A stretch of 64,000 bases of DNA from positions 1-64,000 of the forward strand of contig KV918954.1 in assembly GCA_002049455.2 (NCBI GenBank), read 5' to 3'. Source of the DNA: Porphyra umbilicalis. Its lineage: Eukaryota > Rhodophyta > Bangiophyceae > Bangiales > Bangiaceae. Of the stretch, positions 10,479 to 20,297 are shown in pieces. The notes beneath the pieces are model-generated. The model had not been told where the DNA came from and did not search any database. It saw only the letters and a program-made list of their open reading frames with translations. Both the position numbers and the translations under genes were made by a program. Numbering within the stretch: position 1 is the first letter of the stretch; each line of letters opens with the position of its first letter.

Positions 10479-11972
10479 ATGGGCATGAAGGGGGGACGAC
10501 CACCTGCTGTGGCAGGCCTGAGTCTGGACGAGAAGGCGGTCTGGGCCCGCACGTACAGCTCGGCGTACAAGCGGGCCTTGACCGCGGCTTCCAATGCCCG
10601 CAAGCTCACGCGCCGTCGGGAACTACAAGGTGACGTCGCCGGAAGCTCTTCGGGTTTGCATTCGATTCCGAAAGAAGTGGCCATGGCCGCGGCTCACGAA
10701 GAACTTTCCCGTTTTAGTGAGGCGCGTGACCCCTCCCCCCGCGCACCGACGGTGACTGCCACCACCCCTGCCGTCCCCCAACTTCCCCTTTCTTCTCCCC
10801 CGTATGTGGCACTTGTTGGTGTGACTGCTTCACCTCTTCGGCCCCCGCCCGCGTCCCCATCTGCCTCCTCTTCCCACCCCCCTGATTCACGCTCGTTTTC
10901 ACCCCCGTTGCCCTCCCTCTCGGACGGGGAGGCGCTCGACTTGGTGGACCTTCGATCGGTTTGCGGTGCGGGTGCCCCAAATTTACGACGCGCCCTCGCA
11001 GTTTGTTGGCCAGTGGCATGCCCCCATCCATTTTTGGTGCAGTCTGTCAACGCGGCTCTGGCGGCCTCTCGTCGCGTCGAAGCCATGCGCGCGGGGACCT
11101 GGGCGCTGGGAGAACCCCTGGACATGGTGCGCAAAGCGCACATGAAGGGCGGCGCCGGCCTCTGGGTGTTTAGCGAGGGGGTCGGTGCGAAGCAGGTGGC
11201 TGTGGCGCTTGAGGAGGCCGCGGATATCTTGCTAGACCTGCTTGTTGTGATCTTCAAGACGACGGTAGCGGCGGAGGCGACGGCGCGTGGCGCCAAGGGC
11301 GACTGCGGTCGCCGCCAACTCGGGCTGGACGCGGGGTGTCTGGCGCGGCTTGGACTCGTGCCCGGGTTGCGGGCTGGTCTGGCGGCCATAGACGGCATAT
11401 GTTCGGTGCTCGCTCACATTTTTTCTGCACCCCATTTCTTTTACTCTCCTGTTTCTCATTTTTTGGAGCCAGGTGCCGCGCAGCAGCTCGCGCACACCGA
11501 CGCCGCGCTCACTTCGCTCGTCGGCGCGAATGCTCCCCGGCTTCTCAGTGGCCTCCTGGCTATCCAGGAGGACACTCGGCTGCATGCGTGGCCTGGGTTG
11601 CAGCGAAAAACAGTGGAGAGTGAGGGGGAGACGACGATGGGAAAGGACGCCGGGAGCGCGAGAGGGCAAGGCACGAGAGGGGCGAAGCGGGGGAGGAGAG
11701 CGCGGGGAAGGGTCGAAAGGATGCGGGGCAAGGGAAGAGCCCAGAAGATAGCGCGTGTTCCTGATACCGAGGCGACGTTTGCTGCCATGGAGGAGGATGT
11801 TTTCGTGTTGCGGGTGCCGGTGGGGTGCTTTGCTGTTTTCAGAGGCGATGCAACTCATGCTGGTGCTGGGAATCCCGCCCAGGCACCCCGCTGGAGAATG
11901 CAGGTGTACCTGCTGTGTCAGGGTTTCTCCGAGCTTGAGATGCTCAAGGACACCAGCATTGTTACCTGGTAG
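10479..11972 (+). CDS. 2-oxoglutarate/Fe(II) dioxygenase-like protein
   Basis: The frame is open from 10302, but sequence before the ATG at 10479 looks non-coding, so I start there (about 497 residues). A basic N-terminal region is followed by a long Pro/Ser linker and an Ala-rich helical region. The C-terminal third carries the double-stranded beta-helix signature of 2OG-Fe(II) oxygenases: HTD for iron (near 11493), a strand block with EDTRLHAWPG, a distal iron-binding His in FRGDATHAGAG (near 11856), and an Arg in RWRMQVYL that would hold 2-oxoglutarate. A pyrimidine-rich stretch ending in CAG at 11472 suggests an intron; removing 11401-11472 (72 nt) keeps the frame. A basic insert (11605-11755) interrupts the fold. 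The substrate is unknown. The nearest style is phytanoyl-CoA-dioxygenase-like proteins, which in algae form large families. Confidence 0.6.
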   Translation: MGMKGGRPPAVAGLSLDEKAVWARTYSSAYKRALTAASNARKLTRRRELQGDVAGSSSGLHSIPKEVAMAAAHEELSRFSEARDPSPRAPTVTATTPAVPQLPLSSPPYVALVGVTASPLRPPPASPSASSSHPPDSRSFSPPLPSLSDGEALDLVDLRSVCGAGAPNLRRALAVCWPVACPHPFLVQSVNAALAASRRVEAMRAGTWALGEPLDMVRKAHMKGGAGLWVFSEGVGAKQVAVALEEAADILLDLLVVIFKTTVAAEATARGAKGDCGRRQLGLDAGCLARLGLVPGLRAGLAAIDGICSVLAHIFSAPHFFYSPVSHFLEPGAAQQLAHTDAALTSLVGANAPRLLSGLLAIQEDTRLHAWPGLQRKTVESEGETTMGKDAGSARGQGTRGAKRGRRARGRVERMRGKGRAQKIARVPDTEATFAAMEEDVFVLRVPVGCFAVFRGDATHAGAGNPAQAPRWRMQVYLLCQGFSELEMLKDTSIVTW

Positions 11973-12174
11973 AAGTCGGGGAGCAGACGTCCTCTGTGAT
12001 CTTGCACTCTACATGCTCCGCCCCATACACGCACCCATCTACCGCAGCTGCCATGCCCGCGTCGACCACCCAGCCGTCCAGGAGGGCGGAGACAACGTCC
12101 AGCTCCTCAACCAGCAGCGGCCCCGCCCTGCGGGGCGGGAAACGACGGCCAGCCAGGCCGGCGGCGGCAGCGAC

Positions 12175-12560
12175 TGTAGCATATCTCTGCTACCAATTGG
12201 CAATTAGCCACGAGTAGCCCCCTTGACTGGCCGAATCCACGGATGTGTGTGACTCGGCTTGTGGCACGCCCTTTGGGGGGTTACTTCTGCATTGTTTATT
12301 TTTTATTGCTTGCCTGTCTTATCTGTCTGCCGGCACTCATTACGATCGCTTGATCGGATGGTCGATCGACCAGTGCCGTTGTTTGTATTAAACCACCGTG
12401 GGTCCGGGGTCGCCGTCGTGGGCACCACCCGGCTCCCCATCGGATGCTCTTCAACAAAAGGTCTTTCTTCCTCGCCGCGACGGCGATAGAACTCGCTTTA
12501 TTGCTTGGCTACGGTCGGTCTCAGTACACTGGTAATTGAACTAACGTTAATAATACCACA
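12175..12560 (+). repeat. 5' LTR
   Basis: 386 bp, ends TG...CA, preceded by target duplication GCGAC. It carries a short hairpin at its start (GTAGCA...TGCTAC) and AT-rich blocks near 12290-12310 and 12385 that may hold promoter and polyadenylation signals. A 76-residue open frame inside it is repeated unchanged in the other LTR apart from one residue and is not a gene. Confidence 0.97.
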
Positions 12561-12790
12561 TTTGAAGGAGCAGCAGGGGATACCCTCGCCTTCATCGTGC
12601 CTCGCGGCATGGTGTCCCCGAGAACTTTCTCGCTGCCTCGTGGCATTGTGACGGTGTCGATACGGTCGCTTGGCGCGCGGGGCGTAAGCCATCGACTTGT
12701 GGGCGTGGTGCCGGGGGCATCACGGTTGAGATCTCCGACGTTGGCGCGCAGGGCGTAAGCCAAGTCGAAACACTTTGTTCAGGTCCCAGT
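12561..12790 (+). other. LTR element leader
   Basis: This is the untranslated leader between the 5' LTR and gag. It contains a ~25-bp motif twice (TTGGCGCGC.GGGCGTAAGCC near 12669 and 12744), and CTCGYGGCATKGTG occurs twice near 12601 and 12637. The duplicates may form RNA structure used for packaging or dimerisation; that is inference. Confidence 0.5.
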
Positions 12791-14437
12791 ATGTCTACTC
12801 GTGGTACCGGCGGCACTCGGCGAGCCAGAGACGGCAAGTTGCCATCTGGCTACCGGCCGCCGGGCGGGGGACAAGGCACTCCTGCCGCCTCCGACGCCCC
12901 CACGGACGGTGCTCCAACTCCTCCCATCCCTGCGGATCAAGCCGCCTCTGGGCAGATGCAGGTGGTGGAGAGCCTGAAGGCGGCCGTTGAAGCACTTCAG
13001 CGACGCCTAACGGCCCAAGAACAGACTAACGAGTCTCTGGCACGAGCCAATGACAAGTTGGTCGACGACGTCGAGGCCCTGCGCAAGGTCGACTCCCATG
13101 AGGAGGAACGCCGTGTGGCTAAGTCTCGCCGCCAGTCGGGCGACAAGACCAAGGACGTCAAGAAGACGAGCGAGGTGATTAAGGACAAGACTGTCCGCAA
13201 GGACGCTCCGGCTAACGCCGCGCTTTCCTCATCTTCCGACGATTCAGCTTCTGGGTCAGGCCCGACGTCGTCAGACGACGACAACCCCAACGCGACGGAC
13301 ACTTCCTCTTCGGACGATGGCCACGGGCCCCCACACCCGCCGTCGCCCCAAAGTGGGTCTTCGCCGAGCGACAGCTCGAGCGAGTCGGACGCGGCCGCGC
13401 GCAAGCGCCCCGCGCCCCTCACCAAACGGAAGGAGCGACTTGAAAAAGCCGATAGGATCAAGGTGATCCGCCCGGCTAATAGCCGCTTCAAGACACTCCT
13501 GGACTACAGGACGTACTTCCTGATCCGCCGTCAACTGACGTATACGCCTACAGAGGCACAGCGGTCGCACCGTCTCAACAAACGTTTGGACGGAGCGTTC
13601 CATGGGCAACAGCCATTCACGGGAGCCCTGCCCTTGGGCATCTTCACGTTCTTGACGACCTTTCGCCGCGCGTGCGACGCGGCTGGGCTGAGGCACGGTC
13701 AAGCCCTTCCGCTTATGGGCTTTCGACTAGCCGGCAACGCCAAGATGGCCTTCTCCGGCGCGCTTAACAGCACACTCGGACGTCAGCGTTACGCCATCCG
13801 TACCTACGGAGATGCCGTCAACTGGCTTCTTTCGAAGTACGCGACACACGCAACTATGGCTAACGCCTATCAAGACATCATTACGATGAAGCAACAAGAC
13901 AACGAGGCGCCCACGGCCTGTGGTCATCGCGTGGAAACGCAATGCGACCTCCTGAACGGTTTGTTCGACATCCAAGACGTTAAGGACGTCTTCATCACTG
14001 GTCTTTCGGACCTTGTGCAAGCGCACGTCCGGGTACTGAACGACCAGTTGCCCGACCGAACCCTGTCCGAGACGGTCGCCACCGCCCAGATGTACTGGGA
14101 CGGCACCAACAAGTTGCGTTTGCAACTCAAGATTACCCGTCCGAAGGCGATCAAAGTCGCTTACGCGACACAAGACCAGCGGACGACGACGGAACGACCG
14201 TTCACACCGGTTCGCACCCCGCCGCCCCCTCGGGCCGCCGTCCCTCAAGCCAATCGGGCTGACATCTGTTACGACTGTAACAAGCCGGGACACTTCGCCG
14301 CACAGTGTGCCGAGCCTTATCGCCCTCGCGAGCGTCGGCAACCGCCTATCGGCGTTCATGCCCTTGCCGACGGTAACGTCGAGGAAGACGAGGTCGAGCA
14401 TCCGGCCGACGCCGTGGACGACTCGAAAAACGTCTAG
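12791..14437 (+). CDS. gag: Gag polyprotein of the LTR element
   Basis: Structural capsid/nucleocapsid protein of 548 residues. The N-terminal third is Pro/Gly-rich, followed by a coiled-coil-like stretch, a long acidic Ser/Asp-rich linker, and a helical capsid-like region. Near the C-terminus is one CCHC zinc knuckle (CYDCNKPGHFAAQC, C-x2-C-x4-H-x4-C), diagnostic of retroelement nucleocapsids, which binds the element RNA. The start ATG at 12791 is the first in frame after the leader. Confidence 0.9.
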   Translation: MSTRGTGGTRRARDGKLPSGYRPPGGGQGTPAASDAPTDGAPTPPIPADQAASGQMQVVESLKAAVEALQRRLTAQEQTNESLARANDKLVDDVEALRKVDSHEEERRVAKSRRQSGDKTKDVKKTSEVIKDKTVRKDAPANAALSSSSDDSASGSGPTSSDDDNPNATDTSSSDDGHGPPHPPSPQSGSSPSDSSSESDAAARKRPAPLTKRKERLEKADRIKVIRPANSRFKTLLDYRTYFLIRRQLTYTPTEAQRSHRLNKRLDGAFHGQQPFTGALPLGIFTFLTTFRRACDAAGLRHGQALPLMGFRLAGNAKMAFSGALNSTLGRQRYAIRTYGDAVNWLLSKYATHATMANAYQDIITMKQQDNEAPTACGHRVETQCDLLNGLFDIQDVKDVFITGLSDLVQAHVRVLNDQLPDRTLSETVATAQMYWDGTNKLRLQLKITRPKAIKVAYATQDQRTTTERPFTPVRTPPPPRAAVPQANRADICYDCNKPGHFAAQCAEPYRPRERRQPPIGVHALADGNVEEDEVEHPADAVDDSKNV

Positions 14438-14442
14438 GCCGG

Positions 14443-14817
14443 GTGCCCGACTTGGGGTTGCCCGGCGGAACGCGAAAGCGTACGGTGACACGACTCTTAC
14501 GTGGTGCCCTTCGGAACTTCGATATCGCAGCCACGTTAGGCTCATGCCTGCGCGTAATGCGAAGTTGCCGCCCTTTCTTAGACACGGGCGCCGGGGTGAA
14601 CATAGTGCGAACTAGTGTTCTCCCTTCGAACTGGATGGCTTACGCCGAAGAGTTGACAACGCTGCCGCGCATCCGAGATGCAAACAACAATCGTCTTGTG
14701 ACGAAGTATGCCATACATCTGTATGTAGACACCGGAGGTGTGCGTCTATTTGACCGTTTCCTCGTTGCTGACAACTTGTCAGTCCCGTGCATTCTTGGCA
14801 CCGAGTTCATTGAATAA
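14443..14817 (+). CDS. Aspartic protease region of the LTR element
   Basis: The region between gag and pol encodes a retropepsin-type aspartic protease, recognised by the active-site loop FLDTGAGVNIV and a downstream hydrophobic-Gly block (SVPCILGTEF). Such proteases act as dimers and cut the Gag-Pol polyprotein. In this family it is normally expressed by fusion to gag or pol through read-through or frameshifting. Confidence 0.8.
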   Translation: MPDLGLPGGTRKRTVTRLLRGALRNFDIAATLGSCLRVMRSCRPFLDTGAGVNIVRTSVLPSNWMAYAEELTTLPRIRDANNNRLVTKYAIHLYVDTGGVRLFDRFLVADNLSVPCILGTEFIE

Positions 14818-14982
14818 AACATCGAGGGCATCTTGCCGCGCTTGCGCAAGATCATCTGGCAAGAGCACGTGCGCTGCACGGAAGAACAACCTCGGCCAAC
14901 GCCGATCTTAGCTTGTCTTAACGACAGCGCGTGGGACCGCCACTGGCAAGATAAACCCGCTCGGGTTCGAGCCTGCAAATAG

Positions 14983-17664
14983 GTGCGTGTCAACGGACAC
15001 AAGGAGGAGTGGATCATGGCCACGTTCGACACGCCTGGTATGGCTACCATCACACCGAACATTCGGTTGTGCCGACACAAGTCCATGGCAGTCGCCCGCG
15101 GCATCGCCATCGTCAAACCGGACGAACCATTCCTGGTCAAGTTATGCAACTTCGGCAAGGACCAAGTCATTGTTCGCAAGAACTCTACCTTGGGGTTTGC
15201 AGAACCCTACCAAGGGCCAATGCTTTCCGCCGTCTTGGATGACAACACCCCAAAGAGTGGAACCGATAACTCATCGGACGACGCAAGTCGTGACCCACTC
15301 GAGGACCTCGACCTCAGTGAGGCACTTGAGTACCTGCACAAGCAGATTCGAGACATGCTTAAGACGCATTCGTCTATGTGGGATGGAACCCTTGGCGTCA
15401 TCCGTGCTACGGAGCACGCCATCGTCACTCCTCCCGACGCTCTGCCCATACGGGCCCAACCCTACCGAACCGGGCCGTTCAAACGGCAGATCATGGCTGA
15501 TCAGATCAACAAGATGTTGAAGCTCAACGTCATTGCCCCTAGCCATAGTGCTTGGGCAAGCCCCGTGGTAATTGTACCAAAGAAGAACGGCAAAGCCCGA
15601 TTCTGTGTCGACTATCGTCGGTTAAACAACATCACCAAGAAGGATGCTTATCGCTTGCCTCGGATGGAGGACTGCCTCGACTCCTTGGGAGATGCCCAGG
15701 TGTTCACGTCTCTCGACTGCACCGCGGGGTACTGGCAAGTACCCTTACGCAAAGACGACCAAGAGAAGACGGCGTTCACGACGCACTGTGGTATATGCCA
15801 CTGGTTATCGATGCCGTTCGGCTTGTCAAACGCGCCCGCTACCTTCCAGCGCGCGTTGGATATTATCCTCTCGGGTTTGAAGTGGCAGATATGCCTTGTC
15901 TACTTAGACGATGTCATCATCTTCTCCGCAAACGCGGAACAACACGTCAACGACGTTGACACGGTTCTTCACCGTCTCCGCGAAGCCGGGGTCACCCTCA
16001 ACTTGGAAAAGTGCACGTGGTTCTCCGATGAGGTCGAGTACCTAGGACACATTGTCCGCCCCGGGCAACTGCACGTGCACAACAAGAACGTGGATGCTCT
16101 GAAGATTGCCAAGTTCCCAACCACAAAGACCCAACTGAAAAGCTTCTTGGGCATGTGCAACGTCTATCGACGGTTTGTCAAAGACTTTGCCAAACGAGCA
16201 AAGCCCCTGAACGCCCTGACTAGGGCCGAGATCCCACCGGATTTACCAGCACCGACGAACGGGGCTATCGCCGCCTTCGAGGACCTTCGCAACGCACTGT
16301 TGTGCCCACCGGTACTTGCCTTGCCGAAGGTCAATCGGAAGCTCGTCGTTGACGTGGACGCATGCGCCGACCAAGTTGGTTGTACCCTCCTCCAAGAGGA
16401 GCCGGGCGAACTGCTTCACCCTGTCGGGTATTGGAGCCGAGGACTCACTGCTGCAGAGCAAAACTACTCCACCACGGAGCGAGAATGCCTCGGCGTCGTG
16501 TGGGCTGTCCTCACGTTGAGGCACTTCCTCGACGGACAACGGTTCCTCATCCGAACGGATCACCAAGCACTTAGCTGGATCTACAGCACGACCGACTCAA
16601 GCGGACGCTTGATGCGATGGCGACTTCGCCTTTCCGAATACACATTCGATATGGTTTATAAACCAGGTGCATCGCACCACTTGTCCGACTTCCTGTCGCG
16701 GGCCTCTACGGTGGCTCCGCCAGAAGATATCCATGATGATATACCTTGTCTGGCAATAACCGAGACGGCCAACGGCTTAAGAACGGGGAAGTACACGGGC
16801 ACCGACACACCGGAACCGGTGGAGTTCGACGACGTTGTCGAAGCACAACAAACAGACGACTTCTGCGTCGAGATGTCCACTCGCGTGAAGCGCGGACCGG
16901 CCAAGGCCTTCTTCCGCGATGAGCAGCACGCTCTGTACCGCCGTGCGCCTTACGGCAATCAACTGGTTATTCCAAAGTCTCTACGCGAACGCGTGTTGAC
17001 CCTCGAGCACCACGCAACCGTGGCCGCCCATCCTGGTATGAACCGGATGTATTACACAATGCATCAGGCATACTACTGGCCTTCAATGGTGACGGATATT
17101 CATTCGACCATCACCAAATGCACAACGTGTGCGCAAAACCGCCTCGCCTTGCGGCGACACACCACGCCTTTGACCCTGTTCCAGGCTACCGAGCCTCTCA
17201 CGGAGCTATCCGTTGACATCTTTGGGCCCATCCCGGCCTCCAAGAAGGGCAACCGCTTCATCTTGGTTATCACCGACCGCTTCGCCAAGCTCACCAAGTG
17301 CGTCGCCTTGCGGCGAATAACGGCTATGTCAGTGGCGTCAGCCATCATTGACGCGTGGGTGTCAGCCTACGGGCCACCGGACCGGATCCTATCGGACAAG
17401 GGGCCCCAGTTCATGCCGAACTTCTTCATCGCTGTGATGAAAATGCTTGGCATTGAAACGGTTCGCACCACGGCGTATCATCCCCAAACCAATGGGCAAG
17501 TCGAACGGTACAACCGTGGTAATACCACAATGGACCAACACCAGTTGGTACGCTACTGCCATACGTGCATGTTTCGAGTACGAGGTGCTTTTATCAGCAG
17601 ACTCAAGGGATACAAATCCCACAACATGGGCCATGATGGCATGCCACTTCCTTCATCGCTATGA
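14983..17664 (+). CDS. pol: Pol: reverse transcriptase, RNase H, integrase
   Basis: The reverse transcriptase has the catalytic YLDD box (VYLDDVIIFS) near 15900 and the preceding blocks RFCVDYRRLN and LPFGLSNAPATFQR. RNase H follows (TTERECLGVVWAV, RTDHQALSWI). The integrase has an HHCC zinc module (HPGMNRMYY...CTTCAQNR) and a DDE core (VDIFGPIP, SDKGPQF, and HPQTNGQVERYNR). This order, with integrase last, defines Ty3/Gypsy rather than Ty1/Copia. No chromodomain is recognised after the integrase. Confidence 0.93.
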   Translation: MRVNGHKEEWIMATFDTPGMATITPNIRLCRHKSMAVARGIAIVKPDEPFLVKLCNFGKDQVIVRKNSTLGFAEPYQGPMLSAVLDDNTPKSGTDNSSDDASRDPLEDLDLSEALEYLHKQIRDMLKTHSSMWDGTLGVIRATEHAIVTPPDALPIRAQPYRTGPFKRQIMADQINKMLKLNVIAPSHSAWASPVVIVPKKNGKARFCVDYRRLNNITKKDAYRLPRMEDCLDSLGDAQVFTSLDCTAGYWQVPLRKDDQEKTAFTTHCGICHWLSMPFGLSNAPATFQRALDIILSGLKWQICLVYLDDVIIFSANAEQHVNDVDTVLHRLREAGVTLNLEKCTWFSDEVEYLGHIVRPGQLHVHNKNVDALKIAKFPTTKTQLKSFLGMCNVYRRFVKDFAKRAKPLNALTRAEIPPDLPAPTNGAIAAFEDLRNALLCPPVLALPKVNRKLVVDVDACADQVGCTLLQEEPGELLHPVGYWSRGLTAAEQNYSTTERECLGVVWAVLTLRHFLDGQRFLIRTDHQALSWIYSTTDSSGRLMRWRLRLSEYTFDMVYKPGASHHLSDFLSRASTVAPPEDIHDDIPCLAITETANGLRTGKYTGTDTPEPVEFDDVVEAQQTDDFCVEMSTRVKRGPAKAFFRDEQHALYRRAPYGNQLVIPKSLRERVLTLEHHATVAAHPGMNRMYYTMHQAYYWPSMVTDIHSTITKCTTCAQNRLALRRHTTPLTLFQATEPLTELSVDIFGPIPASKKGNRFILVITDRFAKLTKCVALRRITAMSVASAIIDAWVSAYGPPDRILSDKGPQFMPNFFIAVMKMLGIETVRTTAYHPQTNGQVERYNRGNTTMDQHQLVRYCHTCMFRVRGAFISRLKGYKSHNMGHDGMPLPSSL

Positions 17665-17825
17665 CGATAAACAGAAAAACTGAGAAGTGAATACAAACAT
17701 GTCAAACGACAAACAACAACAAGACGAAGAAACATCAACACCCTAAAAAGGCGTAAGACCCCGACATTGTCAACCCCACCCCCCCACCGGGGTCAACCGA
17801 GCAAGTCACTGAACAGTGAACCTCG

Positions 17826-18551
17826 CTACTCCTCGTTGTCACGACGACGCGAGTCCCGGCGGGAATCGCTGCTCGCGCCAACACTGGCCGCCAACTCCTG
17901 CGACACACTACGCGCACGCGTGTTGCGCGCCGAGTGCGGAACCCCCGTCGACGGGCCTCCGCCCTCGTGGGTCCGACGACAAAGGATGCTCTGCGCGTTG
18001 AAGCGCGCCGGCGCGGCCTCCTTCTCTGGCTGGACAGCCTCGAGGTGCTGGGCGAAACGCCCGTCGTTGGCCTCGCCGTCAACGGCGCGAGCCACGGCCT
18101 GTCCAATAATGGACAAAGCCGACTCGACACCCCGTCCGTCCACGCGCTCAACAGCGGTACGCAAGCCTGCGATCTGCTCGACCCAGGCGGTAGCCACCGC
18201 CGACAAGGCTGCCCCGCGGGGCGCGCGAGCGCGTACATCGCGCGCGCGCGCCGACCCAAACAAGGCAACCGCCGCTGTGGACGACGCGCGGGTCGGCCAA
18301 ATGGTATCCACCGACCGGGGCGGAGATGGCGAGCGATCGCGCCGCGGTGAACGCGGGCGGTAGCGGCCCTCGCGGGCGTTGCCAACGGCGTGAGCCCAGG
18401 TCCGACGACCACGACGCCACACCGCGGGATGGTTCGAAGTAATTCGAGCCATCGGGAGTGGCGCGTTCGGGTCCAACGCCCAGTCGAAATCGACACAAGG
18501 GTGGCGAAGGCAAAAGCCGTACTCCTTGGTCGGGTCGACCGTGACCCGCAC
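17826..18551 (-). CDS. Antisense frame in LTR element, downstream part
   Basis: A minus-strand frame inside the element, between pol and the 3' LTR. Its first ~75 residues are protein-like (EYGFCLRHPCVDFDWALDPN...), then Arg/Pro/Ser-rich, then a helical Ala-rich stretch with a heptad feel and a charged tail. No known domain is recognised. Its position matches the antisense genes reported for some plant Ty3/Gypsy lineages. The function is unknown. Confidence 0.45.
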   Translation of the reverse strand: MRVTVDPTKEYGFCLRHPCVDFDWALDPNAPLPMARITSNHPAVWRRGRRTWAHAVGNAREGRYRPRSPRRDRSPSPPRSVDTIWPTRASSTAAVALFGSARARDVRARAPRGAALSAVATAWVEQIAGLRTAVERVDGRGVESALSIIGQAVARAVDGEANDGRFAQHLEAVQPEKEAAPARFNAQSILCRRTHEGGGPSTGVPHSARNTRARSVSQELAASVGASSDSRRDSRRRDNEE

Positions 18552-18782
18552 CTGACGGGCTTCCCCGGAGTCGCGGTCGCGCCAAACAACGTCCTTTCGG
18601 ACCTCCCGTCAGGGAAACGCCGTCACGGCTTGACGCATCTTGCCGTACAAGACGTACTTGGCTTCGCCGTCGGGCGCGTCTTTCAACTTGGACGTATCCA
18701 ACGCGTCGAAATGACGAAGCGTCTTCGTGTCCAAGTGGACGAAGAGCTTGTCCTCCTGCAGGGTGTGAACCCACGCAGCAAC

Positions 18783-20297
18783 TCAGTTGCAGTAGTACTC
18801 GGAGTACACCTCCTGCCAGACGGAGCTGTAGGCGTTGCGCAACGCATCCGCCATGTACGAGACCACCACGGGGGTTGCCACCCACAACCCCGTGTGGGGC
18901 TCCCAGTCCGGGATAGGCGGAAGCCAAAGGGACAAGTCGAACGCCCGTGGCGCACGGAGAAATCCAGCCGCCCACGCGGTGGGCATCAACTCGCGACCGC
19001 GAAAGAAGCGCGTGTCAGCGGCCCAACGGTGGTCGGATGGGAACATCGGCAGCCGAAAGGGGTTCGGCAACCCGGTGACCCGCGGACTGCGGTCATCCTC
19101 AACGTTGTCGTTCTCGTCGTGCTTCACCAGCGCGAGCTGCTCGAGGTACGGCTCCAGACCGGAGTCGTGCCCGAACGGGACCGAAAGGTCCTCGGCGAGA
19201 GCCCGCTTGAGGAAGACGGCCTTCGGCCAGTTGCGCAGCAAGCGGCAAAACGAGTTGGCCGCCGCCTCGATCGACTCTGTACCCTTCACAGGGAACGTAA
19301 GCGCATTGGCGTACACCAAACGGTGAAACGGGTGCAATGGAGATTGGAACCGCACGACCTCGTTGCAAAACGACATTACCTCGTATACACGACGCTGAGG
19401 TCCCTGGTTCCCAAAGTACGGGTCCCCATGGACCTCGGCCACGCGGTTGCCCGCGTGGTCCGGCAACCCGGCTTGCGGCATCACGTCGATGAAGTCGGGC
19501 AACGCCTCGTAGTGCGCGTAAACACGGCGCGTGTGCGCACGAGCGCGGTTGCGTACGCACATCTCATACAGACGGTTGTCGGTGTTTCGCGGGACCCCAT
19601 CGACCACCTCCACAGGATCGGCGTGCACGTAATACGAGCCGCGAGGCCGAAACTGGCGCAAGATCTCCGGGTCCGCGGAGCAATCCACTTCCGGATGGCC
19701 TCCCGCGGCGGCATGCGCCCCGTCGATGGCCTCACCACCACCGGCAACGCCGACGTCCACCGCCATCGCGTCTGAATCCGCCATCGCGTTGGCCGTCCGG
19801 GGGGTGTTTACCCTGGCTGTCGCCGCCGGGCTTGCCGCCCCTGCCGCCGTCGCCGCCGGGCTCGCCGCGCTTGCCGCCCTTGCCGCAGCGCTTCCCGCCC
19901 TTGCTGCCGTCGCCGGCGGGCTTGCCGCCGTTGCCGCCGTCGCCGCCGGGCTTGCCGCGATTGCCGCCCTTGCCGCAGCGCTTGCCGCCCTTGCCGCCGT
20001 CTCCGCCGGGCTTGCAGCCCTTGCCGCCGTGCGTGCCGCCCCCCCACCACGCGCAAACCCACACTCACCGGGCTTACCACTTCGCGGTGTGCCACCTTGC
20101 GGCGGCGCACCCCTACTCAACCTTGCCGTTAGGCAGCGACCTGTGCGCGAGCACGAAGACACGGGATGGCCCCGTGCCGATACAACGCGGACCCGCACCC
20201 CGGCTTCCGCCGTGTCTTCGGGGGAGTCAACACCCCGACGAGGGCGGCGCCTGCCGTCACGACGACCACCACCCAGCTGGTGCTGCCCCGCGCGCAC
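18783..20297 (-). CDS. Large antisense frame in LTR element
   Basis: A 504-residue minus-strand frame. The first ~180 residues are Ala/Arg-rich and are created by the minisatellite at 19810-20035, so the meaningful start may be the later MADSDAMAVDV methionine near 19785. From there about 330 residues are well-balanced, globular-looking protein (RPRGSYYVHADPVEVVDGVP..., DDRSPRVTGLPNPFRLP...). No catalytic motif or membrane segment is seen and no family is recognised. That such a frame persists in a young element argues it is used, possibly from a promoter in or near the 3' LTR. Confidence 0.55.
   Translation of the reverse strand: MRAGQHQLGGGRRDGRRRPRRGVDSPEDTAEAGVRVRVVSARGHPVSSCSRTGRCLTARLSRGAPPQGGTPRSGKPGECGFARGGGAARTAARAASPAETAARAASAAARAAIAASPAATAATAASPPATAARAGSAAARAASAASPAATAAGAASPAATARVNTPRTANAMADSDAMAVDVGVAGGGEAIDGAHAAAGGHPEVDCSADPEILRQFRPRGSYYVHADPVEVVDGVPRNTDNRLYEMCVRNRARAHTRRVYAHYEALPDFIDVMPQAGLPDHAGNRVAEVHGDPYFGNQGPQRRVYEVMSFCNEVVRFQSPLHPFHRLVYANALTFPVKGTESIEAAANSFCRLLRNWPKAVFLKRALAEDLSVPFGHDSGLEPYLEQLALVKHDENDNVEDDRSPRVTGLPNPFRLPMFPSDHRWAADTRFFRGRELMPTAWAAGFLRAPRAFDLSLWLPPIPDWEPHTGLWVATPVVVSYMADALRNAYSSVWQEVYSEYYCN
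19810..20035. repeat. GC-rich minisatellite
   Basis: Degenerate repeats built on GCCGCCGGGCTTGCCGCC and GCCCTTGCCGCAGCGCTT, about 15-30 bp per unit with higher-order blocks near 60-120 bp. It lies within the antisense frame and makes its N-terminal Ala/Arg-rich tract. Confidence 0.85.

Noticed and set aside
12259-12489. 76-residue open frame in the 5' LTR, repeated at 20903-21133
   Set aside because: It is simply LTR sequence present in both copies; the peptide has no protein features and the frame overlaps the expected LTR promoter and R region.
19808-20110. Glycine/lysine/arginine-rich frames within the retroelement minisatellite
   Set aside because: They are alternative frames of the tandem repeat.
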